From an uncultured Alteromonadaceae bacterium (GTDB taxonomy: Bacteria; Pseudomonadota; Gammaproteobacteria; Enterobacterales; Alteromonadaceae): a stretch of DNA of 64,000 bases. Positions 36,679 through 45,076 of the stretch are shown here, in pieces (positions within the stretch are counted from its first letter, which is position 1; each line of letters opens with the position of its first letter). The notes under the pieces were generated by a model that saw only the letters and a program-made list of their open reading frames with translations, ran no database searches and was not told the DNA's origin. The position numbers were made by a program, and so were the translations under genes. The DNA lies in contig CANMXU010000004.1 in assembly GCA_947501935.1 (NCBI GenBank), positions 62,001 to 126,000 on the forward strand. The letters are read 5' to 3'.

Positions 36679-37179
36679 CTATAAACGGCCGCGGTTAGCT
36701 TCAAGTGTTAATACCACCACTTCAGTATTAGTCATTCGGTCTTGCAGGCTTAATTTATTTTTACTGTCAATTAATACCGCAAAATTTCCTAAGCCTAATA
36801 ACGTGGGCAATAAACGCTTTAAGCCGGTTTTTTTACTGATCAATGAACCGTCTTGATTTTGCACCCGTAAACGCCACGCTTTCATACCTAAAGTTTGTCC
36901 GCTTTTCGCCCAAAACCAAATAAAAAAGAACGACACCCAGCTTAACTTCCATACTTCATTTGTCCACTTAAGCCATGGCGTATTCGCTATTTTATCAACC
37001 ACATGCTCATAACCTTGCATATCAAATAAACCAAAATACAAGCCTAGAGTGATTAATAAGAATGACAGTGCTCCTGCAACCATATATACGGCAACCGCGA
37101 TAAGAAAGTCATAAACCCAAGAGCTTAGTCGGCGGATAAAAGTAGCGCGAGGGAAATCGGTATAATTGAGTGTGGTCAT
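36679..37179 (-). CDS. RDD-family membrane protein
   Basis: This 166-residue inner-membrane protein has RDD-family features: the start ATFIRRLSSWVYDFLIAVAVY carries the Arg and Asp, and the second part has SGQTLGMKAWRLRVQNQDG and the final LSLQDRMTNTEVV. Three hydrophobic segments are visible (about residues 23-49, 76-90, 125-140). The family is uncharacterised; some members affect ion homeostasis. It is a single gene, convergent with lptG, and its start region faces the RND terminator. Confidence 0.88.
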   Translation of the reverse strand: MTTLNYTDFPRATFIRRLSSWVYDFLIAVAVYMVAGALSFLLITLGLYFGLFDMQGYEHVVDKIANTPWLKWTNEVWKLSWVSFFFIWFWAKSGQTLGMKAWRLRVQNQDGSLISKKTGLKRLLPTLLGLGNFAVLIDSKNKLSLQDRMTNTEVVVLTLEANRGRL

Positions 37180-37265
37180 TAAAATACTACGGAAATTGCT
37201 AATAATAAGTGGCGCTAGTGTAGCAAAAGCACAGCCAAAGTTGGAAGTGCTACTTTTAAGCGCGA

Positions 37266-37303
37266 AAAATAAAGCGCTAACTTAATTGATAAATTAGCGC
37301 TTT
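37266..37303 (-). terminator. Terminator of the RND efflux operon
   Basis: Perfect 10-bp stem AAAGCGCTAA / TTAGCGCTTT with a 13-base loop; on the minus strand it continues ATTTTTCG. It lies 20 bases after the stop codon of the pump gene. Confidence 0.88.
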
Positions 37304-37322
37304 AAAGTTTTTAAACCGCTTA

Positions 37323-40300
37323 CTAAGCGGCGTTGGCTTTTACTTTATGAAAGCTGCAATACAGTACTGGTGTTACCCCTAAGGTTAAAATGGTACCTAT
37401 GCCTAAGCCAAAAGCAATAACAGTCGCCATGCCATAAAACAGTGGGTCTTCACCAATAATTAACGGTAATAAGCCCATAATGGTGGTTATGGTGGTCATG
37501 GCAATGGGTCTTAAGCGGGTTAAACAGGCGTCAACAACTGCTTGATAAGGTAATTTTCCGCTATTAATTTCAATTTCAATGCGGTCAATTAATACAATTG
37601 CATTGTTGATAATTATGCCGGCTAAACTGTATAAACCTAACGTTACCATAAAGCCAAATGGCGCTTGCATTACTAATAAACCAATAACGGCGCCAATAAA
37701 TGATAACGGAATAGTTAGTACTATTACGGCAGTATTACGGAACGAATTAAACTGGCTAAGCAATAAAATTAAGATCAAACCTAGCACCATTGGCATACTC
37801 GCGGTTAATGCTTTTTGTGCTTCTTTTGACTCTTTCACCACGCCGTCATATTCAATGGTGTGATTCACTGGCAAGTCTGCTTTTAGCGCTTGAATTTTCT
37901 CGTCAATAATCAGCTTTAAATCTTCCGCAGCCATTTGAGTATTTCGCGCCTCAACAGTGATGGTACGAAACATATCTTCATGATGAATTACTGAATATTG
38001 ATTAGCGGTGGAGAAGTCGGCGACTTGAAATAAAGGCACTGCTTTTCCGGTTTTTTCTGAATAAACATTTAGCGTGCGCAAGCGATCTAAATTATGGCGT
38101 TCAGCTTCGTCAGCGCGCAGTACAATAGGAATAATATCGTCGTTGTCACGAAATTCGGTAATTTGTGCGCCAGAGAAATACCCTTGTAGCGCATCTGCTA
38201 TTTCGGTAGAGGTTAAGCCTGCTCGCTTGGCGCGATGCTGGTCAATTTTAACATCAATTTTAGCAATTAAATTTTCCCAGTTATTGCGCACATTTAAGGT
38301 ATTAGGTACTTGATGTAATACCGCCATAATTTGTTGAGCTTTGGCGTAAATTACATCTTTGTCTGGGCCTTTTACTTGTATTTCAATTATGTTTGAGTCT
38401 GACGGGCCAGCGAACATTTTCTTTACTCGCGCAGAAACATTAGGAAACGTGGTTTCTATTGCGGCATCAAGTTCAATAGTCACCTTGCTAATATCAGTAT
38501 TGTCTTCAACATTTAAAACAATAAAGCCTTTATTTTTCGCCGGATCTTCAGGGTTTAATGACAATACAAAGCGGTTACCGCTAAAACCAACAAAGCTAAA
38601 ATAATTTTTGATGTAAGGAAATTGCTCTTTATCATCAAGCCAAGCATAAATATCTTGCATTTGGCGGTTAGTTTCACGCGATGAAGAACCACTGGGTGAG
38701 TCGATATTCACTAACACCTGAGTACGGTCGGAATCAGGAAAAAACTGCTTGGCAACTAATTGCATTGCCATTACCGAGACCACAAAAAAAGCCAGCATTG
38801 AACCCATAAATAATACTTTGTGCGCTAAAACCCAACCCAATACTTGCTCATATCCGCGGTAAAATTTATCAGCTGAATTTTTAGTTGTTTCGGTATTATT
38901 GACCTGTTTAGGGATCTTAATAAAGTAATAACACAGCAGCGGAGTAACGGTTAAAGCTAGAACCCAGCTCGACATTAAGGTGATTAAAATAACCAGCGAT
39001 ACCGAGCGAGTAAATTCGCCGGCAACATGTTCAGCTAACATCAAGGGTAAGAAAAATAAAATAGTGGTAACAGAAGAGCTTAGCAGTGGAATAGCGAGTT
39101 CTTTTGAACCTTGTAACATGGCGTCAAAGCGTTTGTGGCCTTGTTCAAGTCGGCGCTTAAAGTCTTCTGCTAATACAATGCCATTATCAACCAGTAAACC
39201 TAAGGAAATAATTAACGTTGCCAAGCTCATGCGTTCTAATTTCATATCAAAAAATTGCATAATCGATAAAGAAATTAACATTACAAAAGGAATTATCGCG
39301 CCGACAATTAAGCCAGTTCTAACCCCTAAAAATATCAGTACAACTACCAGTACTATCGCTAAGGTTTGCAAGACATTAAGTGATACCCCTTGAATAGTAC
39401 TTTCTACTTGGTCTGCTTGATAAGTGGCGGTATTGAGTTGGTAACCTATGGGCAGGCTGGCAATTATTTTGTCTAATTTAAGGTTAACGCGCGGTGCGTA
39501 TTCCAAAATATTGTATTGCGGTAACATGGCAACAGCGATGAAAATTGCTGGTTCACCATTAAAATAAGCCAACTTATCTGGTGGGTCGATAAAGTCACGA
39601 CGTATGGTTACTATATCTTTTAGCTCAATAAAGTCTTCGGTATTGGGAATGTTAATGTAGCTTTCTGCTATTTCTTCAACACTGTCAAAATTACCTGAAG
39701 GTTCAACAATAAAACTTTTCGCGCCAAGGTCAATTTGTCCGCCAGAGCGAATAATATTTTGGTCGCTTAATGCTTTTATCAGCGCGCGTGGTGAAATGCC
39801 TAATTGTGACAGCTTGGCATTCGAGGTTTCTAAAAAAATGCGCTCTTCTTGGCGACCTAAAATATCTATCTTTTTAGTGCCTTCTACCGCATACAAGGTA
39901 TCGCGAATATGTTGCGCCATATTATACATATCGCTGATGTTAAAACCGTCAGCGGTTAGCGCTAAAGTCATTACAGAAACATCACCAAACTCATCATTAA
40001 CAAATGGGGCACTGGTTCCTGCAGGCATTAACGGGTGAGCGGCGGCAACTTTGTTACGAAGGTTTTGCCAAATATCGTCAAGGTTGAAATATTTGTCGTA
40101 AATTTTCACATGGATAATAGAGACGCCAGTGCTAGAGTTTGACTTTATTTCTTTCACTTCCGCAATTTTTCTAATTGACTCTTCGAGCTTACGGGTAATA
40201 AGTTGCTCAACCCTATCAGGAGCCATTCCGGGAAAGGTGGTAGTAACTATTGCTTCACGAATGGTAATGCTCGGGTCTTCTTGCGCGGGCAAGGTAAAGT

Positions 40301-40385
40301 AGGCAAAAAAGCCATTAATAAGTAATAAGCCAACAACAAACAATACCGATTTTTTATAGGTAAAGGCGATTTGAGTTAAGTTCAT
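37323..40385 (-). CDS. RND multidrug-type efflux permease
   Basis: This 1020-residue inner-membrane proton antiporter of the AcrB-like branch begins MNLTQIAFTYKKSVLFVVGL. It has blocks PSITIREAIVTTTFPGMAPD (porter domain), LVDNGIVLAEDFKRRLEQG (TM4; the Asp is a proton relay), and TRLRPIAMTTITTIMGLLPL near the C-terminus. Twelve helices and two periplasmic loops are complete. The adaptor gene lies just upstream (nine bases). There is no outer-membrane channel gene, so a TolC homologue must be shared. It is likely repressed by the divergent TetR. The substrate is not deducible. Confidence 0.93.
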   Translation of the reverse strand: MNLTQIAFTYKKSVLFVVGLLLINGFFAYFTLPAQEDPSITIREAIVTTTFPGMAPDRVEQLITRKLEESIRKIAEVKEIKSNSSTGVSIIHVKIYDKYFNLDDIWQNLRNKVAAAHPLMPAGTSAPFVNDEFGDVSVMTLALTADGFNISDMYNMAQHIRDTLYAVEGTKKIDILGRQEERIFLETSNAKLSQLGISPRALIKALSDQNIIRSGGQIDLGAKSFIVEPSGNFDSVEEIAESYINIPNTEDFIELKDIVTIRRDFIDPPDKLAYFNGEPAIFIAVAMLPQYNILEYAPRVNLKLDKIIASLPIGYQLNTATYQADQVESTIQGVSLNVLQTLAIVLVVVLIFLGVRTGLIVGAIIPFVMLISLSIMQFFDMKLERMSLATLIISLGLLVDNGIVLAEDFKRRLEQGHKRFDAMLQGSKELAIPLLSSSVTTILFFLPLMLAEHVAGEFTRSVSLVILITLMSSWVLALTVTPLLCYYFIKIPKQVNNTETTKNSADKFYRGYEQVLGWVLAHKVLFMGSMLAFFVVSVMAMQLVAKQFFPDSDRTQVLVNIDSPSGSSSRETNRQMQDIYAWLDDKEQFPYIKNYFSFVGFSGNRFVLSLNPEDPAKNKGFIVLNVEDNTDISKVTIELDAAIETTFPNVSARVKKMFAGPSDSNIIEIQVKGPDKDVIYAKAQQIMAVLHQVPNTLNVRNNWENLIAKIDVKIDQHRAKRAGLTSTEIADALQGYFSGAQITEFRDNDDIIPIVLRADEAERHNLDRLRTLNVYSEKTGKAVPLFQVADFSTANQYSVIHHEDMFRTITVEARNTQMAAEDLKLIIDEKIQALKADLPVNHTIEYDGVVKESKEAQKALTASMPMVLGLILILLLSQFNSFRNTAVIVLTIPLSFIGAVIGLLVMQAPFGFMVTLGLYSLAGIIINNAIVLIDRIEIEINSGKLPYQAVVDACLTRLRPIAMTTITTIMGLLPLIIGEDPLFYGMATVIAFGLGIGTILTLGVTPVLYCSFHKVKANAA

Positions 40386-40394
40386 AAACGCCTC

Positions 40395-41495
40395 TTAATT
40401 AAATTGTTGTATTTGTTTATCTAACAAGGTGACTTTTTGACCGTCGCGTAAAAAGGCGACGCCAGCAATAGCGATAATTTCACCACTTTTTAAGCCTGAA
40501 GAAAGGTATATTTGATTTTCCATCACATTTTCAGTTTGCACTTCTCGGCGACGAACTACACTGCTTTCTTCATCATAAACAAAAACATAAGTTTTTTGGT
40601 CGGCCCCTGCACTTAATGCTGTAATAGGCACGGTAATGGTATTACCTTGATAACCGGTAATGCCTATGCCTTGAAAACGAAAATCAACCTCGGCAGTCAT
40701 GCCAGCACGTAATAATGGGCTTCTATCTTTCAATACAACAGTTACTGGAAATGCATTTGCCGACTCTGCTCGTGTGCCAATTTCAGCAATTCTACCCTGC
40801 ATTGTTACTCCTCTTAGTGCAGGAAAACGTATTGGAATAATGGCATCTTGAGTTAAGTCACGGATCATGGTTTCAGGTACCATTACATGCACTTCCAAAC
40901 CGTGATTACCTTCTATTTCGAAGCCTGGTTGCCCCGCAGAAATTTGCTGTGATGGTTCTATCAGTCGCTTGGTGATTATGCCGTCGTAAGGTGCTTTTAA
41001 TATGCTGTCTTGCAAGTTTTTATTGGCGATATCTACTTGAGCTTGAGCCACATCAACCGCACTTTTGGAGGTTTCAAAAGCGGCTTTAGCATTATCAAAC
41101 CCTGACTGCGATACTAAGCCTTGGTCGATGAGTTTTTTATAACGTTGATAACCACTTTTTGCCTCAGAATAACCAGCTTGTGCTTGTTCTAATTGCGCTT
41201 GGGCTGACTGAACGCTTAAATTAAAGCTGCGCTGATTAAGGCTCGCTAGCTTTTCACCTTTACTAACATGGTTACCCAGGCGCACATAAACGTTTTCAAC
41301 CTTGCCAATAACTTCAAAACTTAACTTTGTATCTTCAACCGGAGAAACTATGCCAGATAAGGTGCGAATTTGCTCAAGAGCCGAGGCTTTTGCTGTGGTC
41401 CATGCAATAGGGCGGATCACTTCTTTATTAACTACTTCTGGTTTTGAACAGGCGACTAAAAACAACGCCAGTGTTGTTAAAATTAAAACTCGCAT
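40395..41495 (-). CDS. RND efflux adaptor lipoprotein
   Basis: This 366-residue membrane-fusion protein has a lipoprotein signal: LALFLVAC with Cys16 as the lipidated residue. The barrel-sandwich halves (VYVRLGNHVSKGEKLASLNQ and NKNLQDSILKAPYDGIITKR) enclose a short coiled-coil hairpin. Beta-barrel and membrane-proximal domains follow. It is the first gene of the adaptor-pump operon, with a palindrome-bearing promoter region shared with a divergent TetR gene. Confidence 0.93.
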   Translation of the reverse strand: MRVLILTTLALFLVACSKPEVVNKEVIRPIAWTTAKASALEQIRTLSGIVSPVEDTKLSFEVIGKVENVYVRLGNHVSKGEKLASLNQRSFNLSVQSAQAQLEQAQAGYSEAKSGYQRYKKLIDQGLVSQSGFDNAKAAFETSKSAVDVAQAQVDIANKNLQDSILKAPYDGIITKRLIEPSQQISAGQPGFEIEGNHGLEVHVMVPETMIRDLTQDAIIPIRFPALRGVTMQGRIAEIGTRAESANAFPVTVVLKDRSPLLRAGMTAEVDFRFQGIGITGYQGNTITVPITALSAGADQKTYVFVYDEESSVVRRREVQTENVMENQIYLSSGLKSGEIIAIAGVAFLRDGQKVTLLDKQIQQFN

Positions 41496-41622
41496 AGGTA
41501 TTCCTATCTGTAGGGTAAGTGACTTGTTCGCTATATTTATATGGTAATTACCAACAAATTAGCGAGCCAATCACTCAAAAGCTCTTCTTTCAATAAAGCA
41601 GTTAACTGAAAAAAAGCGAATT

Positions 41623-41666
41623 GGTACTGGTTAGTACCGAGTATTTTGGTACTATGTAGTACCAAA
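41623..41666. promoter_or_regulatory. Tandem TetR operators between the RND operon and its regulator
   Basis: Two related inverted repeats: GGTACT-GGTT-AGTACC (41623-41638) and the 22-base TTTGGTACTA-TG-TAGTACCAAA (41645-41666). Both are built on GGTACT/AGTACC, with centres 25 bases apart. The stronger site lies 35 bases before the TetR ATG. Position and symmetry fit autoregulation plus control of the efflux operon. Confidence 0.78.
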
Positions 41667-41701
41667 GTCAATAACAGTTTATAACAATTAGGTTACAGAA
41701 T

Positions 41702-42331
41702 ATGACAAGGCTTGCAGCCAAAACCGATAAAACATTAAGTGAGCGTGGTCAGCTAATTCTAGCCGCAGCTAAAAAATTATTTTTAACTCAAGGCTTTGAC
41801 AGTACTTCGTTAGAGATGATTATTAATGAGTCGGGCGGATCTCGGCGTTCTATTTATAATGAATTTTCTAACAAAGAAGGTTTATTGATGGCGGTTCTTC
41901 AAGCTGAAATAAATATTCAAGCCAGTACACTAGCCGCTATTAATTATCAGTTACCTATTGAACAGGCATTAAATGAAGTATGTGTGAAATTTGTTGCCGG
42001 CTTATTGTCTGATACCAACATTGCTTTGTTTAGGTTAGTTAACCAAGTTGTAAGTGAACGGCCAGAAGTAGGGCGGATGCTTTATGAAAAAGGCCCGTTA
42101 ACGGCCACAAAACCACTGGTTGATTATTTACAGCAGCTAAATGACCAAGGTAAATTAGCCATTACCGACAGCACTTTTGCTGCATTAATGTTAATAGATA
42201 TGGTTAAAGGCCATTTGCATTTGAAAAAACTATTAATACCGGCAACAGCTATTAGCTTAAACGACATTCAACAGCACATATCTCAAACAATTCCTTTATT
42301 TTTAAATGCGTATAAAGCTTGTCGTGACTAA
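41702..42331 (+). CDS. TetR/AcrR-family repressor of the RND pump
   Basis: This is a 209-residue regulator. The N-terminal helix-turn-helix (about residues 14-62) reads GQLILAAAKKLFLTQGFDST then SRRSIYNEFSNKEGLLMAVLQ. The C-terminal ligand-binding domain is of the AcrR type with a typical VVSERPEVGRMLYEKGPL stretch. It is divergent from the adaptor-pump operon with two palindromes between them, the usual layout for a drug-responsive local repressor. The inducer is unknown. Confidence 0.9.
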   Translation: MTRLAAKTDKTLSERGQLILAAAKKLFLTQGFDSTSLEMIINESGGSRRSIYNEFSNKEGLLMAVLQAEINIQASTLAAINYQLPIEQALNEVCVKFVAGLLSDTNIALFRLVNQVVSERPEVGRMLYEKGPLTATKPLVDYLQQLNDQGKLAITDSTFAALMLIDMVKGHLHLKKLLIPATAISLNDIQQHISQTIPLFLNAYKACRD

Positions 42332-42440
42332 ACACACACGCTTTAAAAATTTTTAACTTCAATCATTACGCTTCAAAAATATTGACCATTAAAATAGCGG
42401 CAACTAATCTTTAATAATTTAGTGCTCAGACAATTGCTAT

Positions 42441-42845
42441 ATGAATAAAAAACTAAACTTTGCCATCCACGGTAAATGTAATATCGAGATTGATAATAAT
42501 ATTATCGTATTACATGCCGAAGGCCCGTGGAATATGGAATTCTTTCAGCAATTACATCTTGATCTTATTCAAGCTAGCAAACAAGTAATACATGCACCAT
42601 ACGCTATTTTATTACAGCCAATTGGCGAAGCAATACCGGTGAATGAAGTTATCGACTTTCATATTAATTTTATTAAACAAGGCAAAGCTACAGCGGTTGC
42701 GGTTAATTTAGAATACTGCCATAGCAGTTTTATGACTCAACAAATGTGTGAAAGGGTATACAGCACCGCAGGTATAAAACATGCCTTTTTTAATAGCAGA
42801 GCCTCAGCACTTAGTTGGCTTAAACAACAATTAGCTTTAACCTAA
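42441..42845 (+). CDS. Hypothetical protein, possibly STAS/SpoIIAA-like fold
   Basis: This is a 134-residue soluble protein without a signal. It alternates strands and helices (NIEIDNNIIVLHAEGPWNME, then a helix and YAILLQPIGEAIPVNEVIDF, later TAVAVNLEYCHSSF and a C-terminal helix ASALSWLKQQL), a pattern seen in small SpoIIAA-like (STAS-related) proteins common in marine gammaproteobacteria. No catalytic motif is seen. It has 109 bases upstream of its own and appears monocistronic. The fold is a guess and the function is unknown. Confidence 0.6.
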   Translation: MNKKLNFAIHGKCNIEIDNNIIVLHAEGPWNMEFFQQLHLDLIQASKQVIHAPYAILLQPIGEAIPVNEVIDFHINFIKQGKATAVAVNLEYCHSSFMTQQMCERVYSTAGIKHAFFNSRASALSWLKQQLALT

Positions 42846-42941
42846 AGCTAGCTCTTAAGTTATTCAAAAGCTTAATTCTAATTAATTGTGCTGGTTAGCG
42901 TATAAATAACCGTCATCTGGCTAAGTTATCAATAAAAACAG

Positions 42942-42969
42942 TTGCCAATAAAGCGGAATTTCGTATAAT
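42942..42969 (+). promoter_or_regulatory. Sigma-70 promoter upstream of tRNA-Leu
   Basis: TTGCCA, a 16-base spacer, then a perfect TATAAT at 42964-42969. It lies about 97 bases upstream of the tRNA, and the intervening sequence includes a tRNA-like remnant, so the primary transcript would contain both. Confidence 0.65.
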
Positions 42970-43000
42970 GCCTGCCATCTAAATGATGTTTACATTTTTT

Positions 43001-43036
43001 AGAGGTAAGGGACTCAAAGCCCTTTGCACGGACAGT
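43001..43036 (+). pseudogene. Degenerate tRNA-Leu-like fragment
   Basis: The stretch contains AAGGGACTCAAAGCCCTT, then TTTGCACGGACAG. It resembles the anticodon arm and the start of the variable arm of the intact tRNA-Leu 70 bases downstream (GGGGATTCAAAATCCCC, TTTGCGGACG). No acceptor or T arm is present. It may be a decayed tandem tRNA copy. Confidence 0.4.
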
Positions 43037-43065
43037 ATAAATTTTGAAGTTATAGAAAGAATAAT

Positions 43066-43152
43066 GCCAGCGTGATGAAATTGGTATACATAGGGGATTC
43101 AAAATCCCCCGTCTTTGCGGACGTGTCGGTTCGAGTCCGACCGCTGGTACCA
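43066..43152 (+). tRNA. tRNA-Leu (anticodon CAA)
   Basis: This 87-base class II tRNA ends in encoded CCA. Its acceptor pairs GCCAGCG with CGCTGGT. The anticodon stem is GGGGA/TCCCC around TTCAAAA, giving anticodon CAA, which reads UUG. The variable arm CGTC/GACG is long, as in all tRNA-Leu; the T arm is GTCGG-TTCGAGT-CCGAC. Followed by a terminator. An apparent minus-strand frame across it (with GLEPTRPQRRG) is the well-known antisense artefact over tRNA genes. Confidence 0.97.
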
Positions 43153-43185
43153 CCTTCCCTTTTTAATAAAGGGCTATAACGAAAC

Positions 43186-43211
43186 AAACCGACCACAGAG
43201 TCGGTTTTTTT
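43186..43211 (+). terminator. Terminator of the tRNA-Leu transcript
   Basis: Stem AAACCGAC / GTCGGTTT with a 6-base loop, then continuing T's to 43211, 34 bases after the CCA end. Confidence 0.92.
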
Positions 43212-43353
43212 GTGCCTACAACTAGTTCCATGTATTTATTCCTTGTTTTGATATTTCTCTGTCGAAGAATTATTTAAGTTTACTGTTCACAACAAAATCG
43301 AAATAAATAAAACTCCGTCATCGAGCTTTTCAAGCCGGTTATAGTGTGCGGTG

Positions 43354-43566
43354 TTATTGGCACTTGTTAATTATTTTTTCCCGCTCTTTTTCGTATTCTT
43401 CAAAAGACTTTTTCTCTGCATTTTGGCAGCGCTCAATTTCTGCTCCTGAGGTTGCATTATTAATGCATTCACCTCTTTCATGTCCTTGGCCTGCTTGATA
43501 CAACTGTTTACTGGTGCAGGCGGTTAAGGTTAGTGAAAATATGGCTAACATTAGATATTTTTTCAT
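43354..43566 (-). CDS. Small lipoprotein, unknown function
   Basis: This 70-residue protein has a clear lipoprotein signal: MKKYLMLAIFSLTLTAC with Cys17. The mature part is short and charged, with two further Cys residues near positions 34 and 47 (ECINNATSG, ERCQNAEKK) and a final Cys-Gln, suggesting a disulfide. The C-terminal half is a Glu/Lys helix. Such small Cys-containing lipoproteins are common in Alteromonadales; the function is not known. It is a single gene between the tRNA and the MAPEG gene. Confidence 0.78.
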   Translation of the reverse strand: MKKYLMLAIFSLTLTACTSKQLYQAGQGHERGECINNATSGAEIERCQNAEKKSFEEYEKEREKIINKCQ

Positions 43567-43733
43567 AAGAGCTCTTAAAGGGTAAGGTTTATAAAAGATG
43601 AATAGGCGTTAATGCTTTCCTGAATTTAAGTAACAATTATACGCAGCATCGTTTTAACTATACCAGCGTGATCTTTTAAAGCAAACAGCCCAATAATTTG
43701 CTATTAGGCTGTTGTTCTCAAATAAAAACTCGG

Positions 43734-44120
43734 CTAAAAAATAGCTGTTTTAACAATCGAAATTACTGAGCCAGCGGCAACAAGAAAGGCTAGAAAGCGT
43801 AGTTTTCCCCAACCGATAACATACAGAAAGGCGTGGCTAACTCTGGCAATAATAAAAATAATACAGGCCAGTGCAATTTGCTCGCTTTCAATATTATTGG
43901 CATTGGCGATAAATAAACTCACGGTGAATAAAATGAGTGCTTCCCAAGCATTTTTTTGTGCTGCTACCATTCTTGCGCCGGCCCCTGAAAGTTGCTCGGC
44001 TTGTGCTCTTGGCTCATTTAAATTAGGGGCAGAAAACTGCTTAAATCGAAATGGGATAGCGCCTAAGGCTAAGGTAATTGGCAGTAGCATGGCAATCGCC
44101 AAACAGTAGTACATGATCAT
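43734..44120 (-). CDS. MAPEG-family membrane protein
   Basis: This 128-residue inner-membrane protein has four hydrophobic helices and the MAPEG signature: GAGARMVAAQKNAWEALILF, followed by CIIFIIARVSHAFLYVIGWG and a final helix. The family includes membrane glutathione S-transferases and eicosanoid enzymes; bacterial members are mostly uncharacterised. A soluble GST gene lies immediately upstream on the same strand (79 bases between), so a joint role in glutathione-dependent detoxification is plausible. Confidence 0.88.
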   Translation of the reverse strand: MIMYYCLAIAMLLPITLALGAIPFRFKQFSAPNLNEPRAQAEQLSGAGARMVAAQKNAWEALILFTVSLFIANANNIESEQIALACIIFIIARVSHAFLYVIGWGKLRFLAFLVAAGSVISIVKTAIF

Positions 44121-44199
44121 TTTAGAGTCCTTGTGGAGTTAGTTCGTTGTTATTCATTCACGTTTATTTACTTTCTATTTATTTTTAATTTACCTTGCT

Positions 44200-44850
44200 T
44201 TAATTTAGCATTGAAAAAACATCGCCACCGGGTAGATGCGACATAGCTTTTGCATATGACGGCCGAGCTTTTATCGTTGCCATCCAGCGACTTATTTGTG
44301 GATAGCCAGATAAATCAAAGCCGCTATAAGGGGCAGTGCTAAAGTAACTAAAGGCAATAATATCGGCGATAGTTAAGTTTTCACCCGCGATAAACTCACC
44401 TTGGCTAAGTTGTTGTTCAAGCGGCGGTAATTGCTGAGCAAGAAAGCCCTTTGCTTCTTCCATGGCTTTAGGATTGGTTTCACCCTGAAAAAATTTAGGT
44501 TTAATGGTGGTTTCAAAAAACAGTACCGTTAACCAGCGACCAATGTGCATAGATGTCATATCAACCCATTCGTTAATAACGGCTCTTTGCTCGGGAGTAT
44601 CGGCGTATAAGGTGTTGTTATTTCGCTCTGCGATAAGGCGGCAAATGGCATTACTTTCAAAAAAGTGATTACCGTCAATTTCAACGGCTGGTACTTTGCC
44701 TAGCGGGTGACGGGCTAAATGCTCTGGTGATTTATGCTCACCCTTCATTAAATCAAGAAGGTTTAGCTGATAAGGTTCGCCAGCTTCTTCAGCGGTAAGT
44801 AGTACTTTGGTTAAGTTGAATGTGGGAAAGCTATATATTTGCATGGTCAT
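44200..44850 (-). CDS. Glutathione S-transferase family protein
   Basis: This 216-residue cytosolic enzyme has an N-terminal thioredoxin-like domain (YSFPTFNLTKVLLTAEEAGE; HPLGKVPAVEIDGNHFFESNAI contains the cis-Pro and the ESNAI glutathione site) and a C-terminal helical domain with the N-capping stretch ENLTIADIIAFSYF. The first residues suggest a phi/theta-like bacterial GST. It is divergent from an HxlR regulator, with palindromes and a heptamer array in between; MAPEG follows downstream. The electrophile substrate is unknown. Confidence 0.93.
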   Translation of the reverse strand: MTMQIYSFPTFNLTKVLLTAEEAGEPYQLNLLDLMKGEHKSPEHLARHPLGKVPAVEIDGNHFFESNAICRLIAERNNNTLYADTPEQRAVINEWVDMTSMHIGRWLTVLFFETTIKPKFFQGETNPKAMEEAKGFLAQQLPPLEQQLSQGEFIAGENLTIADIIAFSYFSTAPYSGFDLSGYPQISRWMATIKARPSYAKAMSHLPGGDVFSMLN

Positions 44851-44882
44851 TCCTTGTTTAGATTTTAATATTAGTTGCCGAC

Positions 44883-44952
44883 TTTTAACTTTTAACTTTT
44901 AACTTTTAACTTTTAGCTTTTAGCTTTTAGCTTTTAGCTTTTAGCTTTTAGC
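44883..44952. repeat. Heptanucleotide tandem array in the GST upstream region
   Basis: Ten exact 7-base units: four TTTTAAC followed by six TTTTAGC (GTTAAAA/GCTAAAA on the GST strand). The array starts 32 bases from the GST start codon, between it and the putative HxlR operators. Its perfection suggests recent slippage; unit gain or loss would shift operator/promoter-to-gene spacing. Confidence 0.95.
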
Positions 44953-44976
44953 TTTAGATAATTAAAGTGCGCAAAG

Positions 44977-45038
44977 TTACTTGTGTTTTGCAAGCATAGT
45001 TACCATAGCTTAACTTACTTGCTTTTTGCAAGTAAGTT
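44977..45038. promoter_or_regulatory. Repeated palindrome, candidate HxlR operators
   Basis: A perfect 11-bp-arm inverted repeat AACTTACTTGC-TTTTT-GCAAGTAAGTT (45012-45038) is preceded, 38 bases earlier (44977), by a related weaker copy TTACTTG-TGTTTT-GCAAGCA. Both lie between the divergent GST and HxlR genes. The stronger one ends 38 bases before the HxlR ATG. It is followed by T's and could alternatively act as a terminator, but a gene to terminate is lacking. Confidence 0.6.
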
Positions 45039-45076
45039 TTTTATCCTGTGTTTATTAATGCTGTAGTAGAAATAAT

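Noticed and set aside
42929..43153. A 74-codon minus-strand reading frame across the tRNA-Leu region
   Set aside because: It is antisense to the tRNA; the GLEPTRPQRRG pattern is the usual translation artefact of tRNA-Leu genes.
44883..44952. Heptamer array considered as a CRISPR or telomere-like element
   Set aside because: There are no spacers and the units are directly contiguous; it is a simple tandem repeat.
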